From: Nocardiaceae bacterium
GTDB lineage: Bacteria; Actinomycetota; Actinomycetes; Mycobacteriales; Mycobacteriaceae
Length of the DNA stretch: 45,556 bases
Assembly: GCA_021372355.1 (NCBI GenBank)
Contig: JAJFUQ010000153.1
Coordinates: 1 to 45,556 of the forward strand
Reading direction: 5' to 3'
Shown: in pieces, positions 24,586 through 33,311 of the stretch
How positions within the stretch are numbered: the stretch's first letter is position 1
Layout: every line of letters begins with the position of its first letter
Notes under the pieces: model-generated
Seen by the model: the letters and a program-made list of their open reading frames with translations, nothing else
Told to the model about the DNA's origin: nothing
The model's database searches: none
Made by a program: the position numbers and the translations under genes

Positions 24586-26865
24586 TCAGTTCTTGTCGAT
24601 GTAGTCGAGCCGCTGGTGGTTTACCGCGGCACGGGCCATGCCGAGCAGTCCCGGATGATCCGCGAGCGTCGGGTCGCCCGCAACGACCTCGCGCGCGAAG
24701 TTCTGCGCTTCGAGAATCACTTCGAGGTCGTCGATGAGCGACAACAGCCGCAGGTTTGACTTCGTGCCCGATTGCGCGGCGCCCAGGATGTCACCCTCAC
24801 GCCGGGTCTGGAGGTCGAGCGTCGCGAGTTCGAAGCCGTCGTTCGTGGCCGCCACTTTGTTGAGCCGCTCGAGCGCGGGACCCTTCGACAGCGTGATGAG
24901 AATGCACAGACCCGCGTGTTTGCCTCGGCCGACGCGGCCGCGCAGCTGATGCAACTGGCTGATGCCGAAGCGGTCGGCGTCCATGATCACCATCGTCGTG
25001 GCGTTGGGGACGTCGACACCGACCTCGATCACCGTCGTCGACACCAGGACGTCGAGTTCTCCGCGCCCGAACGCCCGCATCGTGGCGTCCTTCTCGTCCG
25101 CCGGAAGGCGACCGTGGAGCAGTCCGACGCGAAGTCCCGCCAGCGGCCCTGCGGACAACTGCTCGAATAAGTCGACGACGGCGACCGTCGGCGGCTTCTT
25201 CACTTTTCCTTCGTCGTCATCATCTTTGGGCTCGATAAGTTCGTCGTTCTCACCGTCGCCGATACGAGAACACACGACATAGGCCTGTCGCCCCTCGGCG
25301 ACCTCCTCGCGGATGCGTTCCCACGCGCGGTCGACCCACTGCGGCTTCGACTCGGCGGGCACGACCCGACTCACGATCGGACTGCGGCCGGCCGGCAGTT
25401 GGCGCAGCGTCGAGGTCTCGAGATCACCGAGGACGCTGACCGCGATCGTGCGCGGAATCGGCGTCGCGGTCATGACGAGCATGTGCGGGCTGACCCCGTC
25501 CCGCCCCTTCGACCGGAGCTGGTCCCGCTGCTCGACGCCGAATCGGTGCTGCTCGTCGACGACCACGAACCCGAGGTCGAAGAAGTCGACGTTGTCCTGA
25601 ATGAGCGCGTGCGTACCGACGACGATTCCGGCTTCACCGGTGACGATCTTGAGAAGGGCGTCTCGCTTGGCGGCCGTGCTCATCGACCCGGTGAGCAGCG
25701 CGATCGACGTCGCCTCCTCGGCCGCACCGAGTTCGCCCGCGGTGGCCAGCTCCCCCAACATCGACCGCAGTGTTCGAGCATGCTGCGACGCAAGAACTTC
25801 CGTCGGCGCGAGCAGAGCGCACTGGTACCCGGAGTCGATCACCCGGAGCATCGCCCGGAGCGACACGACCGTCTTTCCGGAACCCACCTCACCCTGCAGC
25901 AGTCGACTCATGGGATGCCGCTGCGACAGGTCGAAGGCGATCTCCTCACCGACCTCGAGCTGCCCCTCGGTCAGTTGGAAGGGCAATCGTGCGTCGAAGG
26001 CATCGAGCAGGCCCCCGGACCGTCCCGCACATGCGGGCGCCGGCCGGCGGTGGGCTTCCCGTCGACGCAAGGCCAACGACAACTGGAGCGCGGCCGCCTC
26101 GTCGAAGCGGAGACGGTCCTTGGCGGCATCGACGTCGCGTTTGTGGTCAGGAAGGTGGATCAGACGCAGGGCAGTCCCGAGTTCGATCAGCCCGTGCTGG
26201 GCCCGGATCTCCGGCGACAGTGGGTCCGGCACGTCGTCGAGAAGGTCGAACACCTGGCGGATGCACCGGAAAACGTCCCAGCTCTCGAACTTCGCGGTCG
26301 CCGGGTAGATCGGGATCAGACTTCGATCAAAGATCGCCATGTCGAGTCCACCCGGACCCGTCGCGGCCTTCGCCAGACCGCCGAGGGCGCCGGCACCCTT
26401 GACCGGGGCGTCGTCGTCTTCCGACATCACGAGATACCCCGGGTGCTGCAGGCTCCACGACTCGCGGAAGTACTTGACGGTTCCCGAGAACATCACGCGC
26501 ATGTCGGCTTTGAGCACGTGGTTGACCTTGTTCCCATTGAAGAAGGTCGCTTGCACCGGTTTGCGGTATTGATCGGGATCGAGCGTCACCAACAGCAGCT
26601 TCTGGCGCGGGTTGTTGCGAATCTGCTTGAGCTCGGTCTTCGTGATGTAGCCGATCGCGGTGATCCGGTCGCCTTCGGCCGGCGGGGTATCGCTCAGTTC
26701 CTTTGCCTGCGTCGCGTACCGATGCGGGTAGTGGCGAAGAAGGTCCTCGACGGTGTGGATGTCGAACTCTTCGGACAGGATTGTCGCGGCCTTGCCACCG
26801 ACGACGAATTCAAGACGGGTCGAAAGCGTGGTCTGGGGAGCGGAGCCTGCGGAGCGACCATTCAT
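24586..26865 (-). CDS. recG: ATP-dependent DNA helicase RecG
   Basis: Branch-migrating helicase that remodels stalled forks and Holliday junctions. The 759 residues comprise an N-terminal wedge/OB region (about 1-250) and two helicase lobes: Walker A GEVGSGKTVVS, the DEQH box in VVDEQHRFGVEQRD, TATPIPRTIA, TTVIEVGVDVPNA and QLRGRVGRGKH. It follows the DAK C-terminal segment with no gap, so it belongs to the same operon. Confidence 0.97.
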   Translation of the reverse strand: MNGRSAGSAPQTTLSTRLEFVVGGKAATILSEEFDIHTVEDLLRHYPHRYATQAKELSDTPPAEGDRITAIGYITKTELKQIRNNPRQKLLLVTLDPDQYRKPVQATFFNGNKVNHVLKADMRVMFSGTVKYFRESWSLQHPGYLVMSEDDDAPVKGAGALGGLAKAATGPGGLDMAIFDRSLIPIYPATAKFESWDVFRCIRQVFDLLDDVPDPLSPEIRAQHGLIELGTALRLIHLPDHKRDVDAAKDRLRFDEAAALQLSLALRRREAHRRPAPACAGRSGGLLDAFDARLPFQLTEGQLEVGEEIAFDLSQRHPMSRLLQGEVGSGKTVVSLRAMLRVIDSGYQCALLAPTEVLASQHARTLRSMLGELATAGELGAAEEATSIALLTGSMSTAAKRDALLKIVTGEAGIVVGTHALIQDNVDFFDLGFVVVDEQHRFGVEQRDQLRSKGRDGVSPHMLVMTATPIPRTIAVSVLGDLETSTLRQLPAGRSPIVSRVVPAESKPQWVDRAWERIREEVAEGRQAYVVCSRIGDGENDELIEPKDDDDEGKVKKPPTVAVVDLFEQLSAGPLAGLRVGLLHGRLPADEKDATMRAFGRGELDVLVSTTVIEVGVDVPNATTMVIMDADRFGISQLHQLRGRVGRGKHAGLCILITLSKGPALERLNKVAATNDGFELATLDLQTRREGDILGAAQSGTKSNLRLLSLIDDLEVILEAQNFAREVVAGDPTLADHPGLLGMARAAVNHQRLDYIDKN

Positions 26866-27333
26866 CTACTCGAAACCGATCTGGAAGACTTCTGCGGGCT
26901 GGCCACCCTGGTATACCTCGACCTCCACGCCGTGGTAGTTCCGGGCGACGTAGGACGTCACGGTTTCGACGAGCTCGGCATCCCCATCGTCGCCGATCAG
27001 GATGGTCAGCAGTTCACCGCCGAGGCCCACGATCTTGTTGACGAGACGAATCGCGCCGGCGGTCAGATCAGCGTCGATGATGACGACCTCGGTTCCGACG
27101 TAACCCAGGGCGTTGCCGGGCCCATACGTACCGGCGAGGGTCAGCGCGCGGTCGCGCGCGATGCGCAGCGTTCCCCACCGAGTCGACGCCGCCGCCTCGG
27201 ACATCGCGTAGACGTCGTCGGCGATGACCCGCCGCGAGTCCTGCACGGCGACCGACGCGAGGCCCTGAACCATCGAAAGACTGGGCAGGAGAAGAACTTC
27301 CCGATGCGAGTCGCGGGTGGAAGCACCCACCAC
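26866..27333 (-). CDS. C-terminal part of a split FakA/DAK-type protein
   Basis: This 155-residue frame begins at GTG 27333 and carries the C-terminal domain of the DhaL-FakA family (LLLPSLSMVQGLASVAVQD, AGTYGPGNALGYVG, IVGLGGELLTILIGD). It is in the same frame as the upstream segment, separated only by one TAA and two codons, and the sequence reads as a normal family member across the gap. No ribosome site precedes GTG 27333. Either the gene is inactivated by a nonsense mutation, the stop is read through, translation restarts, or the base call is wrong. Confidence 0.8.
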   Translation of the reverse strand: MVGASTRDSHREVLLLPSLSMVQGLASVAVQDSRRVIADDVYAMSEAAASTRWGTLRIARDRALTLAGTYGPGNALGYVGTEVVIIDADLTAGAIRLVNKIVGLGGELLTILIGDDGDAELVETVTSYVARNYHGVEVEVYQGGQPAEVFQIGFE

Positions 27334-27339
27334 GGCGAG

Positions 27340-28416
27340 TTAGTCGGCGTTCAGCACGCCGTTCGCCAAAAGCAGCACCTCCCGATGCGGAAGGGCGCGA
27401 ACCGCCGAAACGATGCTCTCGGGCGTCACCGGATGCGCGGCCCGAACGACGGACGCCCCCGCACCTTCGAACAGGGCCGCGGTCCCCTCGCCGAGCGTCA
27501 GGGCGAGCACTCCGCGCGTCGACGCCTCGGCGCTGGCCGACACACCCAGATAGTTGATCCGCACCGAGCCCAGCGTTCCCGTACGGAGTCCGGCCTCGAC
27601 GGCAGCGCCGGCGTCCGCACAATGCACGTGGACCGAGAAGATGTCACCGTCCGCGACGATCGCGACCGAGTCGCCCAGCAGATCGAGATCCCGGCGCAGG
27701 TCGACCACCGCGTCCTCGGACGTTCCCGTCACGACGAACATGACCTCATAGGTCGCGTCAGCGGTGTGCACGCACGAGGTGTCGTCTGCGCCCTTGTACT
27801 TCTTGCGCTCGGGCCACGATCCGGTCGTCGCGAAAACGAGGGCGTCGACGATGACGACGAGCCCGCGACCGCCCGAGTCGACAACCCCGGCCTCACCGAG
27901 AACGTCGAGCTGCTCCGGCGTGCGATCGAGTGCCTGGACGGCAACGGCAGCAGCGTGCCGGGCCGCGTCGGCAAGTGGGATGTCTTCGGGCAGCTGCAGG
28001 ATCTCGTCGGAAACGGCCGCGAGGATCGTGATGATCGTGCCTTCGACCGGTGTACTCATCACCTCCCGGGCGAGCACAGCGCCGCGCCCGAGTGCGTGGG
28101 CGAGCCCATGCGCACTGAGCGGCCAGCCGGGCGTCTCGGCAATCGCGCGCATGACCTGCGACAAGATGATCCCGGAGTTGCCGCGCGCGCCGAGAAGGGC
28201 ACCGCGGGACATGGCTCGGGCGACTTCATTGCCGGAGGCTTTTCCGCCCACGCGAGCCGAAGATTCGACCGCGGCACGCATCGTCAACAGCAGGTTGATA
28301 CCGGTATCGGAGTCGGCGACCGGAAAGACATTGAGATTGTTGATCTCGTCGCACCGGGCAGTGAGGCCTGCGACGCATGCGCTTCCCCACTGTCGAAGCA
28401 CTGCCGCGTCGAGCAC
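27340..28416 (-). CDS. DhaL-domain N-terminal part of a split FakA/DAK-type protein
   Basis: A 358-residue frame carrying the DhaL nucleotide-binding domain (about 5-200): NNLNVFPVADSDTGINLL, where the Asp residues bind Mg-ADP, and LLGARGNSGIILSQ. A middle domain follows (VHVHCADAGAAVEAGL). FakA phosphorylates protein-bound fatty acids in Firmicutes; the actinobacterial role is unproven. GTG 28416 has GGAGG five bases upstream, better than GTG 28422. It stops with TAA at 27340-27342 after NGVLNAD, in the middle of what is normally one protein of about 520-550 residues. Orthologues Rv2974c/Rv2975c lie in the same place, beside recG. Confidence 0.85.
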   Translation of the reverse strand: MLDAAVLRQWGSACVAGLTARCDEINNLNVFPVADSDTGINLLLTMRAAVESSARVGGKASGNEVARAMSRGALLGARGNSGIILSQVMRAIAETPGWPLSAHGLAHALGRGAVLAREVMSTPVEGTIITILAAVSDEILQLPEDIPLADAARHAAAVAVQALDRTPEQLDVLGEAGVVDSGGRGLVVIVDALVFATTGSWPERKKYKGADDTSCVHTADATYEVMFVVTGTSEDAVVDLRRDLDLLGDSVAIVADGDIFSVHVHCADAGAAVEAGLRTGTLGSVRINYLGVSASAEASTRGVLALTLGEGTAALFEGAGASVVRAAHPVTPESIVSAVRALPHREVLLLANGVLNAD

Positions 28417-28534
28417 GCTCACCTCCTACCCCGGGTCCCGCGGGCCACATTAGCGTCCGAATCCAGGAATGCCTATGCGTCTCGGTTCAGTCCCGGAATT
28501 CGTCCGCGTGAAGGACGGCCATGACCAGCTCGCC

Positions 28535-28555
28535 CGCGAGATACTTTCCTGGTCA
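28535..28555 (+). promoter_or_regulatory. shared 21-bp upstream motif, copy 1
   Basis: Nineteen of 21 bases match 30601-30621. The core reads ATACTTTCCTGGTCA here. It lies 33 bp before the oxidase start. TACTTT could serve as a -10; TGACCAG at 28523-28529 forms an inverted pair with the CTGGTCA part. Confidence 0.55.
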
Positions 28556-28588
28556 CGCGCCGAACGAGCGACGAACGAGGGATGCACG

Positions 28589-30526
28589 ATGAAGCTGAAC
28601 CAGAAGCAACTCGACGCCCTCACCTGGATCTCCAACACTTTTGCGGCAGGTGACGGCCACACGCCGAATGCGGAATCGGTGGGCGTGCCGGTTTTGATCA
28701 CCAAGCTCGTCGACCGAAATCCGCGTGCCGGCGAGCGTAAGCAGCTCGAATCGCTGCTGAAGATCTGGGATTCGAAGGCTTTCGGACTTCTCAGCGGCGC
28801 CGGATTCGCGAAGTTCTCGTCGTTGCCTCAGGCCGACCGCGAACGCTTCCTTCTGTCCTATGCGGATTCGCGTGTTCCGCAGAAACGTGCCTTGTTCCAG
28901 GCCCTCAAGATGGCATCGACCCTCGCGTACTACGTGTCCCCCGATGCCGCCGCAGTGTGGGAAACGATGGGTTACCCCGGCCCGTTGGGGACGCTTCCGT
29001 CAGCGCCTGCCAAACCGCTGTCGCCGCTGCGCATCTCGACGGACACGACGCTCGACTGCGACGTTGTCATCGTCGGTTCGGGTGCGGGTGGCGGAACTGC
29101 AGCCGGCGTTCTGTCGGAAGCTGGGCTCGACGTCGTCGTGTTGGAAGCCGGTGACTACTACGACGATGCCGACTTCGACGGCGGCGAGTGGAGCGGCTTC
29201 ACGCGGCTTTACGCCGGCGCTCCGACGGTGACGGCCGACGGCCAGATCGGTCTGCTCGCGGGTGCGTGCTTGGGCGGCGGAACGGTCGTCAACTACACGA
29301 CCTCGTTCCGGACACCGGACGACGTCCGCGCCGAATGGGCTTCGCTGGGCGCAACACAATTCACCGGAGACGAATACACCGCCGCGCTGGACGCCGTGTG
29401 CGCACGTTTGGGCGTCAATCAGAACAACGGCCGCATCAGCTCCACCGACGAGTACATGGAGAAGGGACTGCGCGAACTCGGCTGGCACATCGACGAGATG
29501 CCCCGAAACGTCAAAGCCTGCGACCTCGACGAAGAGTGCGGTCGCTGTGGTTACGGGTGCCGAATTGGCTCCAAGCAGTCGACGGCCAAGACCTGGCTGA
29601 ACGATGCGGCTGATCGCGGCGCACGCTTGATCGTCGGCGCGAATGTGCGAATAGTTGTCGTGAAGAACGGCCAGGCCGCGGGCGTCAGTGCGATCACGGC
29701 CAACGGCAGCACGCTCACCGTCAGTTCCCGCGCAGTCATCGTGGCGGCCGGCGCAATTCAGACGCCCGCCCTGCTCAAACGCTCGGGCCTCCGAAACCCC
29801 AACATCGGCAAGTACCTCCGACTGCACCCCGTGAGCCTTGTCGGAGCCGAGTTCGACGAAGACGTCCGCCCGTGGACCGGCGGCATGCAGACCCGGTACT
29901 CGACGCAACACCGCGACCTCGACGGTAAGGGCTACGGCGTCATCTACGAGACCGGGCCCGCGAATCCTGGAGTCGCGGTGAGCCTGACGCCGTGGCGCGG
30001 AAGCGGGAGCCACCTCGACCGCATGCAGAAGTTGCGGACGACTTCGGCCGTGGCCTGGCTCGTCCGCGATCAAGGGTCTGGTCAGGTCAAGATCGGACGC
30101 GACGGCGAACCCATCGTGAAGTACCGCCTGACCGGGCCAGACGCGGCCCACTTCGCGCGGGGATTCGAGGGCGCCGTGGAGATCATGGAAGCGGCGGGAG
30201 CAAAGCGGATTCACGCCCCGCACCAGTCGGGTCTGTCGTATGCGCCCGCGACCGACAACCGGGACGACTTCATCGCCGCCTGTCATGCGGGCGGTTACGG
30301 ACCGGGCCGATGCCTCATGGCGTCGTTCCACATCATGGGGTCCGCACGGATGCGCGGCACCGCTGCCGACTCGGCCGTGAATCCGGATGGCGCCACGTGG
30401 GACGTGCCAAACCTCGTCGTCGCCGACGGATCGTGCTTCCCCACTGCCTCGGGGGTGAACCCGATGATCTCGATCGAGTCGATCGCCTATATGAACGCGA
30501 AGCGATTGGCTGCGGCGCTGGCCTAG
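28589..30526 (+). CDS. GMC family oxidoreductase, long-chain fatty-alcohol-oxidase-like
   Basis: A 645-residue FAD enzyme. After a helical N-terminal region (about 1-145) it has the FAD-binding VVIVGSGAGGG (about 160), LEAGDYYDD, GGGTVVNYTTSFRTP, a Cys-rich strip (CDLDEECGRCGYGC) typical of the fatty alcohol oxidase branch, and the C-terminal active-site region HIMGSARMRG and SGVNPMISIESIA. It probably oxidises a long-chain or sterol-like alcohol; the substrate is unknown. ATG 28589 has GAGGG upstream. First gene of a three-gene accessory set placed between the DAK gene and rpmB, which are near neighbours in M. tuberculosis. Confidence 0.9.
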   Translation: MKLNQKQLDALTWISNTFAAGDGHTPNAESVGVPVLITKLVDRNPRAGERKQLESLLKIWDSKAFGLLSGAGFAKFSSLPQADRERFLLSYADSRVPQKRALFQALKMASTLAYYVSPDAAAVWETMGYPGPLGTLPSAPAKPLSPLRISTDTTLDCDVVIVGSGAGGGTAAGVLSEAGLDVVVLEAGDYYDDADFDGGEWSGFTRLYAGAPTVTADGQIGLLAGACLGGGTVVNYTTSFRTPDDVRAEWASLGATQFTGDEYTAALDAVCARLGVNQNNGRISSTDEYMEKGLRELGWHIDEMPRNVKACDLDEECGRCGYGCRIGSKQSTAKTWLNDAADRGARLIVGANVRIVVVKNGQAAGVSAITANGSTLTVSSRAVIVAAGAIQTPALLKRSGLRNPNIGKYLRLHPVSLVGAEFDEDVRPWTGGMQTRYSTQHRDLDGKGYGVIYETGPANPGVAVSLTPWRGSGSHLDRMQKLRTTSAVAWLVRDQGSGQVKIGRDGEPIVKYRLTGPDAAHFARGFEGAVEIMEAAGAKRIHAPHQSGLSYAPATDNRDDFIAACHAGGYGPGRCLMASFHIMGSARMRGTAADSAVNPDGATWDVPNLVVADGSCFPTASGVNPMISIESIAYMNAKRLAAALA

Positions 30527-30600
30527 GTCGCAGCACCCCACGTGATCCGCTGAGACGGCGGAAATCTCCTCCTATCGAAGGACGCCACAAACCTCATAAT

Positions 30601-30621
30601 CGCGAAATACTGTCCTGGTCA
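30601..30621 (+). promoter_or_regulatory. shared 21-bp upstream motif, copy 2
   Basis: Core ATACTGTCCTGGTCA, 48 bp before the monooxygenase start; same orientation as copy 1. The pair suggests common control of both genes. Confidence 0.55.
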
Positions 30622-30641
30622 GACCTGTTCTCTTCAGCTCG

Positions 30642-30653
30642 CCTCGCGCGAGG
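30642..30653. promoter_or_regulatory. 12-bp perfect palindrome upstream of the monooxygenase
   Basis: CCTCGCGCGAGG lies between the shared motif and the ribosome site. An outer pair, AGACCT at 30622 and AGGTCT at 30651, adds dyad symmetry. Possible repressor operator or leader hairpin. Confidence 0.35.
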
Positions 30654-30669
30654 TCTGGAGGCTGTCGCC

Positions 30670-32118
30670 ATGAGCACCACACATGTCGCCGACGTCTGCA
30701 TCGTCGGCGCGGGCATCGCGGGCCTTAATGCCGCGTTCGTCGCGAGCAAATACCTCGGCAAGAGCGGGAAGATCATCCTTGTCGACCGCCGCGAACGAAG
30801 CGGCGGAATGTGGGTCGACACGTACGACTACGTGCGACTCCACCAACCACACCCCATGTTCACGGCCGGGAACATCAAATGGACGCTCGGCAAGGAACGG
30901 TCGTACCTCGCCACCAAGCCTGAGGTTCTCGACCATTTCCAACACTGCCTGGACGTCATCGGCCAGCGGACGCAGTTGGAGCAGATGTTCGGGTGGGAGT
31001 ACCGGTCCCATCAAGCTGCGAACGGCACGGTGCGCGTCTCATTCACCTCGCCCGCTGGCGAGACCGAGGTGATCGAAGCGAAGCGCCTTATCAAGACGTT
31101 TGGATTTTCGGTGCCGCAAATCGATCCGTTGGCCGTCTCCAGCACGCGGGTGCGCTCGGTTTCCCCGAACTTCTGCGACGTACGCGAGGGTGAGATCGCC
31201 AGCAGTCGCGAGCCGGTGTGGATCGTCGGGAGCGGCAAAACCGCCATGGACACCGCGCACACGCTCATCACCCAGAATCCAGCCCGCGAGGTGAACCTCG
31301 TATCCGGATCGGGGACGTACTTCATGAACCGCGAGTTGACGGCGCCGACCGGAGCGAAGCGGTGGTTCGGCGGCGCGCCCGCGAAGAAGTTATTTCGTCA
31401 GTTATCGCTCCGGTTCGACGGCACCAACGAACACGAAGTCACTGCCTGGTACCGCGGGAAGTACGCCAACGTTCCGACGTCCGTAGCCGATCACTTCATG
31501 TACGGAGTGCTTTCGGAGGCGGAAAACCAGGCCATCAAAACAGGGCTAAGCGAGGTACTCGTCGACCACTTCGTCGACGCGGTCGACCGCAACGGCGGTG
31601 TCGACCTGATCCTTCGAAGTGGGGCCAGCAAGTCGATCCCCAGCGGGAGCTGGATCGTGAACTGCACTGGTTACGTCGTCCGTGGGGACGTCAAGTACGA
31701 GCCGTACAGCTCCGCCGACGGGAAGGTCCTCTCTGTTCAGATCCGCTCCGGAACGGTGGCATTCACCTCGTTCTCGAGCTACTTCCTGACCCACTTGATG
31801 TTCCTCGGCAAACTCGCCACGGTGCCGCTCTACGAACTTGACTTCGTCGAGTTGCATCGCAGGTCACAGGACGCAATGCCTTGGGTGATGGCGTCGCACT
31901 TGCAGTACAACCTGGGCCTCATTGCTGACGCAGTGCCGCCCAAGGTGTTCATGGACTGCGGGCTCGACTTCGACACGTGGTACCCACTGCCGCGGCAATT
32001 GATCGGCGCGGCGCGTTTCATGCTCACCTACAAACGCGACCGGCCACACAACAAGAAGACCCTGGACACGGTGCACGAGCGGCTCGGCATTCGTTGCGGC
32101 CCCCTCGTTGACGCGTGA
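30670..32118 (+). CDS. flavin-containing monooxygenase-like NAD(P)/FAD oxidoreductase
   Basis: A 482-residue two-dinucleotide-binding-domain flavoprotein. FAD motif CIVGAGIAGLNAA (about 10-22) and LVDRRERSGGMW; NADP-type motif WIVGSGKTAMDTA (about 182). A late GYVVRGD matches the conserved C(T)GY segment of such enzymes. Likely a flavin monooxygenase; not a classical Baeyer-Villiger enzyme, since that fingerprint is not evident. ATG 30670 has TGGAGG upstream. Followed after 10 bp by the hydrolase. Confidence 0.82.
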   Translation: MSTTHVADVCIVGAGIAGLNAAFVASKYLGKSGKIILVDRRERSGGMWVDTYDYVRLHQPHPMFTAGNIKWTLGKERSYLATKPEVLDHFQHCLDVIGQRTQLEQMFGWEYRSHQAANGTVRVSFTSPAGETEVIEAKRLIKTFGFSVPQIDPLAVSSTRVRSVSPNFCDVREGEIASSREPVWIVGSGKTAMDTAHTLITQNPAREVNLVSGSGTYFMNRELTAPTGAKRWFGGAPAKKLFRQLSLRFDGTNEHEVTAWYRGKYANVPTSVADHFMYGVLSEAENQAIKTGLSEVLVDHFVDAVDRNGGVDLILRSGASKSIPSGSWIVNCTGYVVRGDVKYEPYSSADGKVLSVQIRSGTVAFTSFSSYFLTHLMFLGKLATVPLYELDFVELHRRSQDAMPWVMASHLQYNLGLIADAVPPKVFMDCGLDFDTWYPLPRQLIGAARFMLTYKRDRPHNKKTLDTVHERLGIRCGPLVDA

Positions 32119-32128
32119 GGAGGATCGC

Positions 32129-32989
32129 ATGAGCAGTGCGAAGCGAATAACGTCTTTCGAGCGCGCGGGACTTACCTTCGACGTGATCGACACGGGCCCG
32201 ATCGATGGACCTCCGGTGGTCCTTCTCCATGGATTCCCGCAACGCGCGTCGGCGTGGGCGGGAGTCAGCGAGCTGTTGCACGCGGCCGGGCTCCGGACCT
32301 ACGCGCTCGATCAACGCGGCTATTCACCTGGAGCTCGGCCGAAACGAGTTCGGGACTACAGGATGCGCGAACTCGTAGCTGACGTCGTTACGTTGATCGA
32401 ACACATCGGCACGCCCGTGCACGTCGTCGGCCACGACTGGGGTGCCGCTGTCGCGTGGGCCCTGACCTGGCTCCACAAGGACAAGGTCGCTACCCTGACG
32501 GCCGTCAGTGTGGGGCATACATCCGCGTTCCTGCGATCGATGGTCGTGTCCGGCCAAGGACTCCAGTCGTACTACATGCAGATATTCTCGGTACCCGTCC
32601 TCTCCGAACGGCTCTTGAGCAAGCGTGGCGGTTGGGGTGAGCGGTTCTTCCGCAACGGTGGCAGCACCGATGAAGCGTATGAAGAATTCCACCGCGACAT
32701 CGTGGATGCAGGCGCGCTCACCGGTGGACTCAACTGGTACCGCGCGCTGCCGCTGTCGTTGGCCGAGAAGCGCAGTCCCGTTGAAGTTCCGACGACATTT
32801 GTCTGGAGTGACGAAGACCGCGCCCTGGGCCGGAAACAGGCCGAACTGACAGCGAACTACGTCCGCGGTCCGTATGAATTCGTCGAGATGACAGCCGTCA
32901 GTCACTGGATTCTCGGTGAGCGGCCGGCCGAGTTGGCGGATGCGATCGTGCGGCGCGTTCGTTCGGTAGACGCAGGCTCAGCCGTCTGA
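32129..32989 (+). CDS. epoxide-hydrolase-like alpha/beta hydrolase
   Basis: A 286-residue alpha/beta hydrolase. HGFPQ supplies the oxyanion region, and the nucleophile elbow is GHDWGAA with Asp, as in epoxide hydrolases and haloalkane dehalogenases. The catalytic His is in AVSHWILGE near the end, and an acidic partner lies in [10 protein letters not shown] strong GAGGAGGA ribosome site starts in the preceding stop codon, so it is co-translated with the monooxygenase; the pair could open an epoxide or hydrolyse an ester made by that enzyme. Confidence 0.87.
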   Translation: MSSAKRITSFERAGLTFDVIDTGPIDGPPVVLLHGFPQRASAWAGVSELLHAAGLRTYALDQRGYSPGARPKRVRDYRMRELVADVVTLIEHIGTPVHVVGHDWGAAVAWALTWLHKDKVATLTAVSVGHTSAFLRSMVVSGQGLQSYYMQIFSVPVLSERLLSKRGGWGERFFRNGGSTDEAYEEFHRDIVDAGALTGGLNWYRALPLSLAEKRSPVEVPTTFVWSDEDRALGRKQAELTANYVRGPYEFVEMTAVSHWILGERPAELADAIVRRVRSVDAGSAV

Positions 32990-32991
32990 GT

Positions 32992-33021
32992 TTGGAGTAC
33001 TGGCCATTCGACGGCTACTCT
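32992..33021 (+). promoter_or_regulatory. candidate rpmB promoter
   Basis: TTGGAG (32992-32997), 18-bp spacer, TACTCT (33016-33021), giving a leader of about 60 bases before rpmB. Confidence 0.45.
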
Positions 33022-33030
33022 GTACAGGTT

Positions 33031-33052
33031 GCCTCGACCCCCGGTCGATGGC
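33031..33052 (+). promoter_or_regulatory. hairpin in the rpmB leader
   Basis: GCCTCGACC pairs with GGTCGA-T-GGC (one bulged base) around a CCC loop: nine base pairs. It may protect the mRNA or regulate translation; no T-tract follows. Confidence 0.4.
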
Positions 33053-33089
33053 CAAAGACTTTTGTCCCACATCATCAAGGAGTTCCAGC

Positions 33090-33281
33090 ATGGCTGCCGT
33101 TTGCGACGTGTGCGGTAAGGGCCCTGGCTTCGGCAAGTCGGTCTCGCACTCGCACCGCCGTACGAACCGCCGGTGGAACCCGAACATCCAGACCGTTCGC
33201 GCTCAGGTTGCTCCGGGAACCACCCGCCGCACCAACGTGTGCACCTCGTGCATCAAGGCCGGCAAGGTCGTTCGCGGTTAA
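33090..33281 (+). CDS. rpmB: 50S ribosomal protein L28, zinc-binding form
   Basis: A 63-residue L28 with [30 protein letters not shown] and [10 protein letters not shown]. The two CxxC pairs mark the zinc-binding C+ paralogue. AAGGAG lies eight bases before ATG. Position next to the DAK/recG block and ung matches M. tuberculosis, apart from the inserted three-gene set. Confidence 0.96.
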   Translation: MAAVCDVCGKGPGFGKSVSHSHRRTNRRWNPNIQTVRAQVAPGTTRRTNVCTSCIKAGKVVRG

Positions 33282-33311
33282 CGACGACATTTCCCGTCGC
33301 TCCGCTCGCCC

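Noticed and set aside
25399..28524. Plus-strand open frame of more than 1000 codons opposite recG and the DAK gene
   Set aside because: Spans two unrelated genes and a promoter region on the other strand; no recognisable domain.
30000..30660. Peptide similarity (REILSWS) in translated upstream regions of the oxidase and monooxygenase
   Set aside because: Explained by the shared 21-bp DNA motif upstream of both starts, not by a conserved protein segment.
33281..33311. Possible third copy of the GGCGCA/TGCGCC element after rpmB
   Set aside because: Only a short CGCTCCGCTCG-like stretch; the defining ends are absent.
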